A stretch of 64,000 nucleotides of DNA from Lepus europaeus (lineage: Eukaryota > Chordata > Mammalia > Lagomorpha > Leporidae). Below the pieces are notes generated by a model, which saw only the letters and a program-made list of their open reading frames with translations, did not search any database and was not told where the DNA came from. The stretch is taken from positions 123,907,701 through 123,971,700 of the forward strand of contig NC_084827.1 of NCBI RefSeq assembly GCF_033115175.1, read 5' to 3'. Positions 11,220 to 22,379 of the stretch are shown piece by piece (the stretch's first letter is position 1; each line of letters opens with the position of its first letter). The position numbers were made by a program, and so were the translations under genes.

Positions 11220-11288
11220 TTGCCAAAGATATTTTCTAATACATGCTTTGAACTTCCTGTGATTTTTTTGCTGTGAGGTTTCCTTCCT

Positions 11289-12309
11289 TTACCTTCTTTC
11301 ATATTGATGACCGTGTTTCTCTGTTTCTGTGTGTAACACATCTTTAAGCATCTTTTGCAGGGCTGGACAAGTGGTGACAAATTCTTTCAATTTCTGTTTG
11401 CTGTGAAAGGTCTTTATTTCACCTTCATTCACAAATGAGAGCTTTGCAAGATATAATAATCTGGGCTGGCAGTTTTTCTCTCTTAGTACCTGGGCTATGT
11501 CTAGCCTGTAGGGTTTCTGATGAGAATTCTGCTGTGAGTCTAATTGGAGATCCTCTGAGAGTAATCACGTTTCTCTCTTGCGCATTTTAGAATCTTTTCT
11601 TTATGCTTCACTGTGGTGAGTTTGATTACATCGTGTCATGGTGAGGATCTCTTTTGGTCATGTTTACTAGGGGTTCTATGATCTTCCTGTACTAGGATGT
11701 CTCTGTCCTTCTCCAAACCCAGGAAGTTCTCTGCAAGTATCTCAATAAAAAGGCCTTCTAATCCTTTCTCTCTCTCCATCCCTTTAGGAACTCCTAGAAC
11801 CCGAATGTTGGGTTTTTTAATAGTATCCTGTAGATTTCCAACAATATTTTTTAGATTTCTAATTTCCTCTTATTTTCTTTGGTTTGCCTGTATACTTTCC
11901 TGTGCTCTGTCTTCTAAGTCCAATATTCTCTTCTGTTTCACTGACTGTTTTAAAGGCTCTCTAATGTGTTTGTCATTTGAACTATTGAGTTCTTCATTTC
12001 ATTTTGATTTCTCTTCACTATCACACTTTCCTGTTCTACTAGTTTCTGCGTTTCGTTTTGATTCCTCCTTAAGATTTCATTTTCTCGAAGGAGATTTTCT
12101 ATCCTGTCCAGTAAGGAATTCCGTAGCTCAAGCATTTGTTTTTGAAAACTTCTAATTGTTCTTATCATAAATTTTTTGAAATCCGTATCTTGCATTTCTT
12201 CCATCTCATCATCTTCATAATCTTGGCTTGGGATGTCTTGTTCATTTGGGGGTTTCATAATGTCTTCCTTGTTCTTGTTTCCTCAGTTTCTGCATTTGTT
12301 GCTTGGCAT
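11289..12309 (-). pseudogene. L1 ORF1 (RNA-binding coiled-coil protein), broken
   Basis: Decayed ORF1. An ATG at 12309-12307 (MPSNKCRN) is followed by a TGA at codon 9, probably from a CGA by CpG decay. The frame reopens as MKPPNEQDIPSQDYEDDEMEEM (12258), continuing through a charged heptad-like coiled coil (LELRNSLLDRIENLLRENEIL) to 11950. The C-terminal part (TTCPALQKMLKDVLHTETEKH) ends at TAA 11291-11289. The 1021-bp span is not a multiple of three, so there is a net frameshift. A complete L1 ORF1p would be about 340 residues, trimerise by the coiled coil and coat L1 RNA in cytoplasmic particles. Confidence 0.85.
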
Positions 12310-12512
12310 TGTGGAGATATTCTTTGGATTCTTCTTCCCTCACTGTGGTGTTTTTTTTTCTTGTTATACTATGACTGTATTAAGTGGACTGTCTGCTTTT
12401 GATGGAGACTTAGAGGCTTTGATGGGTGTGGCCTGAGAGCTCTGGTTCCTCAGGGTTAAGTGTGTGCCAAAGGTGACACTCCCAGGTTAGGCATGGTAAA
12501 TCTCTCTTTTTT

Positions 12513-12544
<32 letters not shown>

Positions 12545-13384
12545 TTTTTTTTTTTTTTTTTTTTTGATTCAGAAGGGAAGTAATTCTGCACAGCTGAGTG
12601 GAATTGGAGGTAGTTAGCAGGCGAATGATATACCCACAGGAGCCAGAGATCAGAAGCTCTTTCCCAAGGACCATACAGGGAATCTGTGCTGCCCTCAGTG
12701 TGGGCTCAAATTCTCCTGCAGTCTCCCACTGGGTTGCCAAGGTTACCGAATTGTAGTGTCTCTGGAGAGTACTCACGTGAATTCCATGAGTTCTCTCCCC
12801 CACCGTCTCTTTTTTCACAGTCTCAGTTCATTAGCACCACACATTCACTAGGTCCTAATCTCCTGTTATTTCACCACCACCCCCAGAGTCAGATTTTTCT
12901 GCTTGACTGAGGGTGGGTGCAGTCCTGAGGTCGCCCTGCTTATGACATATGTCCAAAATGGCACCTGCTCTTTTTCTTGCACACTTTTGAGAGGTGAGCA
13001 GAGAGAGAGAAACTCATGTCCATACTGGTCACTTTTTTTTCTCTCTCTCTTCTAGTTAGCCTGGTGAACTTTTCCCCATGGGGTTTCAAGCCTCGTTCCC
13101 TCTAGTCTCCTCTTTCCACTTTCCCACTGGTGTCTCAGGCTATTGAGGTTTGGCTCACCTCCCGTTTCAGCTCTGGTGCATTGATTCTGCTGCTGGTGTC
13201 CTGAGCCATGGGCTCCCACGCCCTCCACGCAGGTCCACCATGAATCACTAGTTCCAGAAGAGTTTCCTCTGCTGTTTCTTCCCCTACTCTTCCTTGAACC
13301 TGCAGTATCTCCACTTTTATTAAATTGTCTCTTCCAAGACTATCAGTGTGCTCCCTTCCTATTCCGCCATTTTGCTGCTCTCTT
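12310..13384 (-). promoter_or_regulatory. L1 5'UTR / internal promoter region
   Basis: About 1.07 kb upstream of ORF1 and more GC-rich than its surroundings. It begins with 'agcaaaatggcggaatagga' on the minus strand; the 'aaaatggcgg' resembles the YY1 site (core CCAT/ATGG) found at the start of full-length primate L1 5'UTRs. In L1 this region drives transcription from its own 5' end. Activity of this copy is inferred, not shown. Confidence 0.65.
12505..12565. repeat. (TTTC)n / poly-T microsatellite
   Basis: Around ten TTTC repeats followed by about 22 T, lying inside the L1 5'UTR; on the L1 sense strand this is A-rich followed by (AAAG)n. Length is likely polymorphic. Confidence 0.9.
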
Positions 13385-13400
13385 CAGACTCTGATGTTTT
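13385..13400. repeat. TSD of the L1, 5'-side copy
   Basis: cagactctgatgtttt, identical to 5915-5930. Confidence 0.9.
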
Positions 13401-15465
13401 GAAAGCATTTGAAAGAAGCCCAGGGAAAACACTTTGTGATGGAGTCTGTGATGTAGCATCCTGAAGGTTGGGAAGAAAAGCAGGATAAACTTGCATTGTC
13501 CAAAGGGGTTGGGACTATTAGGAGGAGGTAAGAAAATTTCAAGAAGAGAAGGTAGACAACAACTCAAAAGGCAAGGAGACAGGCAAGTAAAATAAGGACT
13601 TACTGGGCATCAAAATACCTTAATGAATGTAGATACATTGCTGTTATAGAAAGAAAATGCAGATTATGATAAGCAGAAAAATTAATAAAAGGTGAGAAAA
13701 ATGAAGATGGTGGTTATAGTCAGGGAAAATGAAAAAAGAAGAGATAGATGGGAGTTGGCTGCTATTGGTGGAACAGTAGAGATGTGACAATGTAATTTCT
13801 AATGGGAAGAAACCTTCTGGTAATGTTGGTTATAATACTGGAGAGAAAATACAGGTTATAGTAAAGACTTTAGGCATGAGATGAAAGAAGATGAGATCCA
13901 AGGAGCAGAAAGAGCCTTGGGCAAAAGGAGGGACATCTACAGGAGAGAAGAGAGAGACAAGAGAAGGGCAGAAATAGGGAGGTTTGCAAATGGGGTGGGA
14001 GGAGGTTGAGAAAAGTTCCATCTGATTTGCCTACTTTCTCTGTAAAATGTTCTGAATGAAAGGTGAGACCGAGCAACCAAAGGCTTGAAAAGAAAGTGGG
14101 AAAAAAAAGTGTAGAGATTGAAGGAGAGAACCCACTGGAGAAGCTCAGAGAAGTGTCCAGGCAGCTTTCAGGCCTGGTTATATTTGCAAGTGTGAACTTG
14201 TCAGCTCATCACTCTGTTGACGTGTGCTAATTTTCTCCAGCAGTGTTTGGTATCCCAGAAAGGAGAATGGAGAAGGTGGGCATTGGAATAGGCTCAAACT
14301 TTGTTTTTTCTGGTGGATTCAGTGGGAAGGGAAAATGACAAGAATTGAGAGAATCAGCAAGAAGGTTTCAAATTCTGGAATACGGACGTAGAAGAAAGTA
14401 GAGTGGAGAGGACAACGGATACAATTAAGGAAGCAAGTACAGTTCCTGATGAGGTTGAGTAACGATGGTGATAAGAACTAGAAGGGCAAGTCTGATCTGA
14501 GAGCAAGCTGTGAATGTTTCAGCCGAGGAACACTTTCTTAGGAAAACACGGTCTGGGTTGCAGACATCTATGCAAATAGCTGTCTGAAGCGGAATGGATT
14601 TGAAGATCCCTGTTCAGACACAGCCTGGCTAATGAGTAACTAGGAGTTCCCTGGGAGGCCCAAGAATCACTGAAGTCACCCTAGATGAAGACAGAGATAG
14701 GACGAGAAAGAAAGATGCATCTGGTGCCAAACTATATAATGAATGAGATGTATCGGTGAGAGGAAGAAAGCTGGAGTGTCATGAACCTTGTCAAACAGAG
14801 CTTAGCATAATTCCTAGCAGTGGAACCTTGACATGCCTGTGTGAGATGTATGCTAAAACAATTGAGTTAACATTTTAGTTAACACTTCAAAGTTTTTGTT
14901 TGTTATCTGGATTAAATGCAGGGTTGGGGAAAATTATAAGAAGCAATCTGATGGTAAAAATTCACATTTGTATCTTATTTTCTTGACTACTTTTCCCATA
15001 GTTATATAAGAAATGTTAAACATCACTGCATTTTGATCAGAAAAACAATAAATATATCTTTGTCTTAAAAAGGTGTCATAAACCCCAAAGAAGAGTTCAT
15101 GAATTACCAGGAGGTACTGAGGCATGAGAACCTTGGCCTTCCCAGTTCGGTGAAAAAAATGTGTGGCCTCCACTGAAGACAGCTGCTGGAGAAGCCAGTT
15201 TTCAGTGAAGGGCAGGGAGTGGGATCAACAGACTTTGTAGAGGGTGAAGACATGGGAGAAGTAGGTTAAATAAAACAGCATTGCATAAGACGGTGTGAAA
15301 AGGTTTCCGATATGCTGGGTGTGATGGGGCAGAGCAAAAGAAACCCTTTCAACATGAAGATGAAAATATGGAAATTGATACACAATGGGAGGTTTTTAAA
15401 TTGGGGCAGGGACCACCAGCTACAGGAATGTAAAACACAGTGGCATTCACCAGTTCTAACTATAA
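13401..15465. other. Unassigned purine-rich sequence
   Basis: About 2 kb rich in AGAAG/GGAGA motifs on the plus strand. The style (…ggaggaggttgagaaaag…, …ggtgagaccgagc…) could be heavily decayed antisense L2, but I cannot align it. The small open frames here are low-complexity and have no recognisable domain. Confidence 0.4.
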
Positions 15466-15790
15466 CCTTTTCAAGCCTAAACTTTTGTCATAAACTCCTG
15501 ACACTACTCCGCTTCCAGCTTTCCTCCTTTAAATTCATTTTCCATGATGTAACTGGATTGCACTATATAAAATGTAATTCTAATTCTGCTATTCATCCCC
15601 TGATTAAAATCTTGCACTGTTTTCAACAAATCCATAGTGCTAATTGCAAACTACTAAAATTAGCGCTGTGTACAAGTCTCTCCAATTATCTGGCTCCTGT
15701 CCACCTTCTCAGCCTGTCTCTCCTGCTACTTGAACTACACTATACTTCCCAAACTCCACATACTCTACATGGAGATAAGGGAAAAAGAAC
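15466..15790 (+). mobile_element. L2 fragment
   Basis: Pyrimidine-rich L2 blocks in sense order: 'cctgattaaaatcttgcact', the decayed 'aactactaaaattagcgctg' and 'aagtctctccaattatctgg', then 'ctcctgtccaccttctcagc' and 'ctgtctctcctgctacttg'. These correspond to the L2 '…ctggcccctgcctacctctccagcctcatctc…' stretch. The 184-codon open frame across this area (15312-15866) is best explained by L2. Confidence 0.6.
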
Positions 15791-16790
15791 ATCCCAGGTG
15801 GGATCAACAGTTTGCAGAGTGATGCAGGGACAGATGCATTCAGAAATGTCAAGAGCCATAATTTAACTGAACTCTAAAACTAGGTAATAAGATATGGGAA
15901 GAAGGATTCTTCACAGATATGATTCTTGAATATTGTACTGCCCCTTTGAAAAGTGTTAGAGTGTTGTTGATTTTTTCAAGGAGTTTAATTTTATACACCT
16001 ATACAACTAAATATTTTAATTAGGACACAATCCTCTGATGTTGCTTTTAACAAATGATGTACATAATACCTTTCACGTATCTTTCCAACTTTTTTACAGT
16101 TTTTTTTTTTTTTATTGAGCGACATATTGGTTAAGATGTACTCTTCACAGCATGTAACACATAGCAGGTACCTTGCAAAAATGTGTGTGAGTTTGTATAT
16201 TTTTCAAAGATAATGAGGAGAAAGATTTAAAATCTGTTCAAATATTTTCTGGCAAAATGTATGTGAACTATGCCAAAAAGAATTGAATGTTGCATGCCTT
16301 CAATCTGTTTCTGAAATATTTTAGATACAGGCAACATCTGTTCCACTGGACAGAGAAGTACTGTAAGTGCTAATAACTTTGGAAAGCCCTGACTTTAGAA
16401 GTTTATACTCAGGAATTAAATATTTTTAAACAGATACATGTTGAAGTACTATTCTACATAAACTTAGACAAATCTAATTCACAGAAATTATAAAGAAAAT
16501 TCTTTACAAAATAAACCAAAGTCTGAAACTTAAGGAATGTCCAAATGGATTTAATCATGTGTTAAACATGCTTACTGGAAAAAAATATATTATTTCAGTC
16601 CAGCTCTGCTATGCATAGATGAGGAGAGAGGCAAGAAAAACTAAGGGAATTATCTGTGAATGTATAAAACAGACTCCAATTTGGGGTGAAAGAAAGAGCT
16701 CAATAGTTTTGAGAGATGATAAATATGAATAAAAACAAAATCCAAGAAAAATGAGTATTACTTGACTGCAAATGAAAAAGTGATAATTCA
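15791..16790. other. Unassigned AT-rich sequence
   Basis: 1 kb without recognisable elements or exons. It contains a poly-T run near 16100 that could be the tail of a lost element. Confidence 0.45.
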
Positions 16791-17210
16791 GGGCCAGCGC
16801 TGTGGCGTAGCAGGTTTAGCTGCTGCCTGCAGTGCCAGCATCCCATATTGGCATCCGTTCAAGTCCTGGGTGCTCCACTTCTAATCCTTCTCTCTGCTAT
16901 GGCCTGGGAAAGCAGCAGTAGATGACCTAAGTTCTTGGGCCCCTGCACCCACATGGGAGACCCGGAAGAAACTCCAGGCTCCTGGTTTCAGCCTGGCCCA
17001 ACTCCAGCCATTGCGGCCATCTAGGGAGTGAACCAACAGCTGAAATACCTTTCTCTGTCCTCTCTTTTCTCTCCCTCTTTCCCTCTCTTCCTCTCTCCCT
17101 CTCTCCCATGTCTCTCCTCTCTCTAACTCTCCCTCTCTCTCTCTCTCTCTCTTGCTCCCTCTGCCTCCCTGTAACTGTACCTTTCAAATAAATAAACAAA
17201 TCTTTAAAAA
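16791..17210 (+). mobile_element. CSINE with expanded CT tract
   Basis: Clean head 'gggccagcgctgtggcgtag' with the A-box-like region, the 'tctctgctatggcctgggaa' body, a CT-rich tract expanded to about 110 bp (17055-17160), and the tail 'aaataaataaacaaatcttt'. It lies directly upstream of another SINE; only about 10 bp separates them. Confidence 0.93.
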
Positions 17211-17220
17211 TAATGATTCG

Positions 17221-17570
17221 GGGCCGGTGCCGTGGCTCAACAGGCTAATCCTCCGCTTAGCGGCGCCGGCACACCAGGTTCTAGTCCCGGTTGGGGCGCT
17301 TGATTCCGTCCCGGTTGCCCATCTTCCTAGGCCAGCTCTCTGCTATGGCCAGAGAGTGCAGTGGAGGATGGCCCAAGTGCTTGGGCCCTGCACCCCATGG
17401 GAGACCAGGAGAAGCACCTGGCTCCTGGCTTCGGATCAGCGTGGTGCGCCGGCCGCAGCGTGCCAGCCACGGCGGCCATTGGAGGGTGAACCAACGGCAA
17501 AGGAAGACCTTTCTCTCTGTCTCTCTCTGTCTCTCTCTCTCACTGTCCACTCTGCCTGTCAAAAAAAAAA
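17221..17570 (+). mobile_element. CSINE, 'GTGGCTCA' subtype, pure A tail
   Basis: Head 'ggggccggtgccgtggctca', a box-B-like 'ggttctagtcccggt', 'ccaacggcaaaggaagac', and a tail that is simply 'ctgtcaaaaaaaaaaa' with no ATAAATA repeats. Flanking TSD ataatgattc / ataatggttc (17210-17219 and 17571-17580). The good preservation suggests a younger insertion than the neighbour at 16791, whose 3' flank it used. Confidence 0.93.
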
Positions 17571-17580
17571 ATAATGGTTC

Positions 17581-17766
17581 AATAGACTCCCAGTCTGTCC
17601 AACACACATCAAGACTCTACTTGCCTTGAGACTGACAGACACCATAACTGTGCTACAGCTGTGACCAGAGTAATCAACTGGGATGATATTGTTCCAGCAA
17701 TGCATAATATTGAATTACACTATAGGAAAATAAGATTTTCTTAAAAAATGTACTTAAAAAAAATTT
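17581..17766. other. Unassigned sequence
   Basis: Short unique AT-rich spacer between SINEs. Confidence 0.4.
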
Positions 17767-17767
17767 G

Positions 17768-18108
17768 AGGCCAGCATTGTGACATAGCAGGTAAAGCTGC
17801 CACCTGTGAAGCTAACACCCCATATGGGCACAGATTCCCTTCCTGGCTGCTCCACTTCCACTCCAACTCCTTACTAATGGCCTGGGAGAAGCACCAGAAA
17901 ATGGCCCAAGCGTTTGGGTCCCTACCGCCCATGTGGGAGACCTGGAAGAATCTCCTGGCTCCTGGTTTCGGCCTGGTACTTTGCTGGCCAATGCGGCCAT
18001 CTGGGGAGTAAACTAGCGGATGGAAGATGTGTGTGAGTGTGTGTCTGTGAGTGTGTGTGTGTCTCCCTTTCTCTTTGCAACTCTTTGAAAATAAATAAAT
18101 ATTTTTAA
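17768..18108 (+). mobile_element. CSINE, moderately diverged
   Basis: Head 'aggccagcattgtgacatag', the 'tgcggccatctggggagtaa' block, a GT-repeat (tgtgtgagtgtgtgtctgtg) in place of the CT tract, and tail 'aaataaataaatatttttaa'. The GT tract is a substitution of the usual CT microsatellite. Confidence 0.9.
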
Positions 18109-19730
18109 AATAGCTAAATTTATTTGTTTAACAGTGTCCCACAGATAAATTACAGGAAGTGGTAGAAATTTCTCTTATCACCAAAAGAATATCTTTGACA
18201 ATATGCTGACTGTCATTAGGCAGGATTTTCTAAGTTTCAGGAAACTATCATTACAGGATCATGAAGTCCTTTTCAGAGGGGCATAACATTTCTTTAAAGG
18301 AAAAATAATGATAAAAATTATGAAATGTATCACAGATAATTGTGGCAAGAATTGTTAAAATTCTGTTTCAAATGTTATAAGTGAGAAAGATATGACATGC
18401 ATTTCTTACTGGAGATCACAGCCACAAAGGTTTGAAACCCTCTGTCAAAGGGAAAAACATAATGCAGAAAGATGTACTCTATCCTCTTTGGAGGCTGACC
18501 TAGCTGCAATTCAGTCAAAAAGAGCAGATCTAAATCAGACAAGATCCAGACCAGCGAAAGTCTTTGGTGTTAGAGAGTTCTTTGAGTGCCAGAAGTACAG
18601 AGAAGTTAAGGTGGCCCAGGAAGAATTTTATGGTGATGATTAACAGTGAGGTCGAAGTTGTTCTCATTCTATGCTTGCAACTAAGAGAGACCACACTTGA
18701 CTATGGATGAGCATAGGAAACTCTGTACTCCTCCTCTGAGCGTTCATTCTATTTCTGTAGAGTACACAAAGAAATTATAGCAAAGGAATACTTGGCTGGT
18801 TTAATATCAACAATGAATGTGTACCTTACTGAATTTGATAATGAGCTTTGGAATCAGTAGATCAAGGGTCTATAGAGACTAGTCACAGGGTGCTAACCAT
18901 CCTCTGTCGTTTCAGATTTCCTACACAAGACAAGACTGACACCAACATGTCCACTACATTTAAAAGTCACTGTTGTATAACTGAATGGCAGATATAGCAG
19001 CACCTTCCCTATCCAGCCTGATCAATGGATGAAGGCTGGAGAGATTGGTTAGGATGGTTCACCTGGTAAGAATTAGTTGGCTGGAGACAGGTTAGAAGGA
19101 AGCTTAATTTTCACTGAACACACTTTTGCAACTTTTGAATTTTAAACTGTATGCATTTTTACCAGTTAAAAAATAATAAGTTGCATTTAGGAAAATGAGT
19201 GTCTCACATTAGCAAACTTTTTTAGATAAACTAATTATCGCTATATGAGACACTGTGGTGATTGTTTAGCCAATAAAAATGTGTTGGATTCTCCTGGATC
19301 ATTTTAGTTAAAAATCTGATTTTTTTCTGAATGGTAACATACCAAAGACAAAAAAAATTCAATTAAGTGTAGTCTACACCAAGCTAAGCTTATGATGGTC
19401 AAGCGAAATCCATTGTGCTGAGGCTATTAGGGGCAAGGTGGTGGCTAGCAAGGAAGAGGAGGTAACTGGCCCCTTCCTACGATCCTGTACACTCTGCCCA
19501 ATCTCCCCTCCCTACTCTACTGTTTGTATTACAGGAAACTGCAGTTTCTATGAAACTGCTACCCAGAATTGTACCAACTGAAAATAATGAACATGGCTGC
19601 TGACTCTGAGTCCCTGCAATGACCTACAGCCAACCAAACATTATTGTAGTAAAATTGTATAACTGACATTCCTACTCCCATCATGTACCAGATTCACGTC
19701 ACTTCTAAGACTTCTAAGAAAGGGCATAAA
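18109..19730. other. Unassigned sequence with one 83-codon open frame
   Basis: About 1.6 kb with no repeat I recognise. The plus-strand frame 18392-18643 (…SLEADLAAIQSKRADLNQ…, ending AQEEFYGDD) has a rather protein-like, charged composition. It has no known motif, no obvious splice context and no neighbouring exon, so it is not called as a gene. Confidence 0.35.
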
Positions 19731-19960
19731 GGGGCCGCCTGCAGTGCTGGCATCCCATATGGGCACCAGCTCAAGTCCCAGTTGCTCCACTTGTGATTGA
19801 GCTCTCTGCTGTGGCCTGGGAGAGCAGTGGAAGATGGCCCAAGTCCTTGGGCCCCTGCACTTGTGTGGGAGACCTGGAAGAAACTCCTGGATCATGGCTT
19901 TGGAACAGCACAGCTCCGGCTGTTGCAGCCATTTGGGGAGTGAACAAGTAGATGGAAGAC

Positions 19961-19996
<36 letters not shown>

Positions 19997-20724
19997 GCCT
20001 CTGCCTCTCTGTAACTCTGCCTTTCCATTCAGATCTGGCTGAAGAGCCCATGAGAATATTTTACGCATGGAAAGCCAAGACACTCTGAAAAAAAAAAAAA
20101 GAAGACCTAAATGAAAGATCTCTGTGAGTGAGATCCCAGTGGAAAGAATGGGCCATCAAAGGAGGAGGTACCTTTCTCTGAAGGGAGGAGAGAACTTCCA
20201 CTTTGACTATGACCTTGTCTAAATAAGATCGAAGTCAGCGAACTCAAAAGGCTTCCATAGCCTTGGCAACTCACGACTAGAGCCTAGGGAGATTACTGAT
20301 GCCATAAACAAGAGTGTCAAATTGTTAAAAGTCAACAACAGGAGTCACTGTGCACTTACTCCTCATGTGGGATCTGTCCTTAATGTGTTGTCCAATGTGA
20401 AGTAATGCTATAACTAGTACTGAAACAGTATTTTACACTTTGTGTTTCTGTGTGGGTGCAAACTGTTGAAATCTTTACCTAATATATGCAAAATTGATCT
20501 TCTGTATATAAAGAGAATTGAAAATGAATCTTGATATGAATGGAAGGGGAGAGGGAGCGGGAGAGCCGAGGGTTGTGGGTGGGAGGGAAGTATTGGGGTG
20601 AAAAAGCCATTATAATCCATAAGCTGTACTTTGGAAATTTATATGCATTAAATAAAAGTAAAAAAAAAAAAAAACTCTGCCTTTCAAATAGATAAATAAA
20701 GCTTTTTTTTTAAAAAAAAAAAAG
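19731..20724 (+). mobile_element. CSINE split by an L1 insertion
   Basis: SINE parts are 19731-20025 and 20673-20724. The head is internally shortened ('ggggccgcctgcagtgctgg': the usual segment between 'ggcc' and 'gcctgcag' is missing). The CT tract and 'gtaactctgcctttc' are followed by the L1 insert, after which the SINE tail resumes as 'aactctgcctttcaaatag', then 'ataaataaagc' and a T/A run. The SINE is therefore older than the L1 inside it. Confidence 0.9.
20026..20672 (+). mobile_element. 5'-truncated L1 3'UTR nested in a SINE
   Basis: A 647-bp L1 3' end in plus orientation. It starts 'cattcagatctggctgaaga' (the equivalent of about 6577 in the full-length copy), carries the usual 3'UTR blocks, the G-rich polypurine tract (20540-20600), and ends 'aaataaaagta' plus about 14 A. 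The 13-bp TSD aactctgcctttc lies at 20013-20025 and 20673-20685, both within the host SINE tail. Confidence 0.92.
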
Positions 20725-21475
20725 GACAAAGAAATGGGTCATACTTAAACCCCACCACTACCAATACTCAAACCCTATTCCCAGACACCACCTCAGTGCT
20801 TCCAGATCATATAAAGAGATTTCCTGGGACCTCGGTGGCCACAGCTCACTCTTGAGCATGTCCACACTCCCTCTCTAGAGGGTACTTTTGCTTAGTCAAA
20901 CTCTTGTTCCTTTGCTAACATTTACCTAGGTCTCAACTTCAAATTCTTTTGTGTATTAGAGAGAAGAACCTAGACCCAGCCACCCCACAACGAGCCTTCT
21001 ACAAAGTAATTCCCTCCCTGACAAAGAGACAGGCTTCGCTTCTTCTGAGCAATGTTTCCTCTGTGCTCAACCTAGCTGATCTTCTTTCAGACTTGGGGTA
21101 GAGATTATGAAAAGAGAGGCTGCTGCAGCAGCCTGCTGTTCACAAAGTTGAGGCCAAGAACATTAGAAAAACTCTTGACCCAGCACTGTAATATTGTAAC
21201 TATTAGATCAACGCCCTAAGCCATGAATGTAAACATCAAGATCTTCTGTGATTTAGACCTGTGAGCTAGGATTTCATGAATTTCAGTTAAACTATAATAC
21301 ATCACACTGATTCACACTGAAATTTATATTTTAATAATTCTGAACACATGCTATTTTCACTACACTAAATGAATACATTGATTTTTATTTCACTTTCAGG
21401 TAATGATTTGGTATCATCATTAACAGTATAAATTATTATACCATAATAGATCAAAAATAATACAGAGGTATGCTC
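20725..21475. other. Unassigned sequence
   Basis: 750 bp of mixed composition with no recognised element or exon. Confidence 0.45.
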
Positions 21476-21477
21476 TC

Positions 21478-21596
21478 TAGGTTACAAACTCTTAAGAATA
21501 GGCATAACATTTTATTCATCTTTGTATCCCCAAACTATTAGCATAAGGGTAATGCATACAATGATGGTCACTTAAAAATAAAGTATCGGTTCATTA
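21478..21596 (+). mobile_element. L2 3' end fragment
   Basis: 'cttaagaataggcataacat', 'cttttgtatcccc'-like text (ctttgtatccccaaactatt) and 'cacttaaaaataaagta' correspond to the L2 end '…gcagggac…tatccccagtgcctag…caataaatatt'. Weak but in the right order. Confidence 0.45.
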
Positions 21597-22360
21597 GGCA
21601 TTGCATTGAAATGGTGAGCAGTGTACTTCATCTCCGACTCAGAATCACTAGGAATTAGATAGAGATATATACACATATATAATTGTGTAGGATATGCATA
21701 CTTAAATGTATATATGCATCCTATATGTACTTATACTGTATATTTAAGAATAATACCCAAACAGTATCGCTGTGCTAGAAAATGAAACTGCTATCAGCAG
21801 GCTGGAAATTTCAATGAATCCCTAAGAGAAAACAGACAGAACCAGATTAAAAGAAAAAACTACAACCTTCAAGTGTAGGCAAGTGACAGCAATGGAAAAG
21901 GCTACTGCCCCACCTTCCCAGGTATGAGCAGATGATCTGAAGAAGGCAATTATTAAGGTGCAAATATGCCTCTCAGGTTGCTTTCTTGCACCTTTCCCTC
22001 TTATGCTAAAAAAGAGGAAAACCTTAATTGAGAAGTAAAGTAATAAGTGGGCACATGTACACATACATACCCAATCTCTAAATGCAGGCAGTGATAACCA
22101 AAATTAGCTTTCACAGAGAGATCATCTCAAATACATGAATAAGAATACAATCCATAAATGTTTGAGGGAAAACTTCTTGGAAAGGAAGCCATGAATGTTT
22201 TTATAAAGAACATGAGTATTTTCACAGGGATATGAGAACCTGTCTTGTCCATGAAAAATGAATTGTAAATCTTGGAAATAAAAAATATGCAATCATTGGT
22301 ACTATAGCCAAGAGTGTAGGATTTAGGCAAGAGGAGGCACAGGGACACTAGCAGAGATTC
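21597..22360. other. Unassigned sequence with (ATAT/ACAT) low complexity
   Basis: Contains a TATATACACATATAT-type simple stretch near 21662-21725. No exon or known transposon recognised in the rest. Confidence 0.4.
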
Positions 22361-22379
22361 TAAAATAGTTTACTGGCTT

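Larger units (their letters stand above)
5931..13384 (-). mobile_element. Near full-length L1 (rabbit L1Oc type) with exact 16-bp TSD
   Basis: A complete L1 in minus orientation. Order on the minus strand: 5' end 'agcaaaatggcggaatagga' just below 13384; GC-richer 5'UTR (12310-13384) with an (AAAG)n run; ORF1 (12309-11289); a short spacer; ORF2 (11219-7182); a 1.25-kb 3'UTR with a G-rich polypurine tract; and a short A-rich tail at 5931. Both flanks carry the identical 16 bp cagactctgatgtttt (5915-5930 and 13385-13400), so both ends are intact. Length without the internal insert is about 7.18 kb, as expected for rabbit L1. Stops, frameshifts and the internal insertion make it non-autonomous. 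Confidence 0.93.

Noticed and set aside
12456..12818. 120-codon minus frame with a Lys/Glu-Arg repeat
   Set aside because: The KKER repeats are translation of the (AAAG)n microsatellite in the L1 5'UTR.
15312..15866. 184-codon plus frame as a gene
   Set aside because: Its centre is an L2 fragment and the remainder has no domain. The frame is better explained by repeat composition.
21610..21660. Possible MER5A DNA-transposon fragment ('catctccgactcagaatcac')
   Set aside because: Only about 40 bp resemble the family and no terminal repeats are visible. Too short to call.
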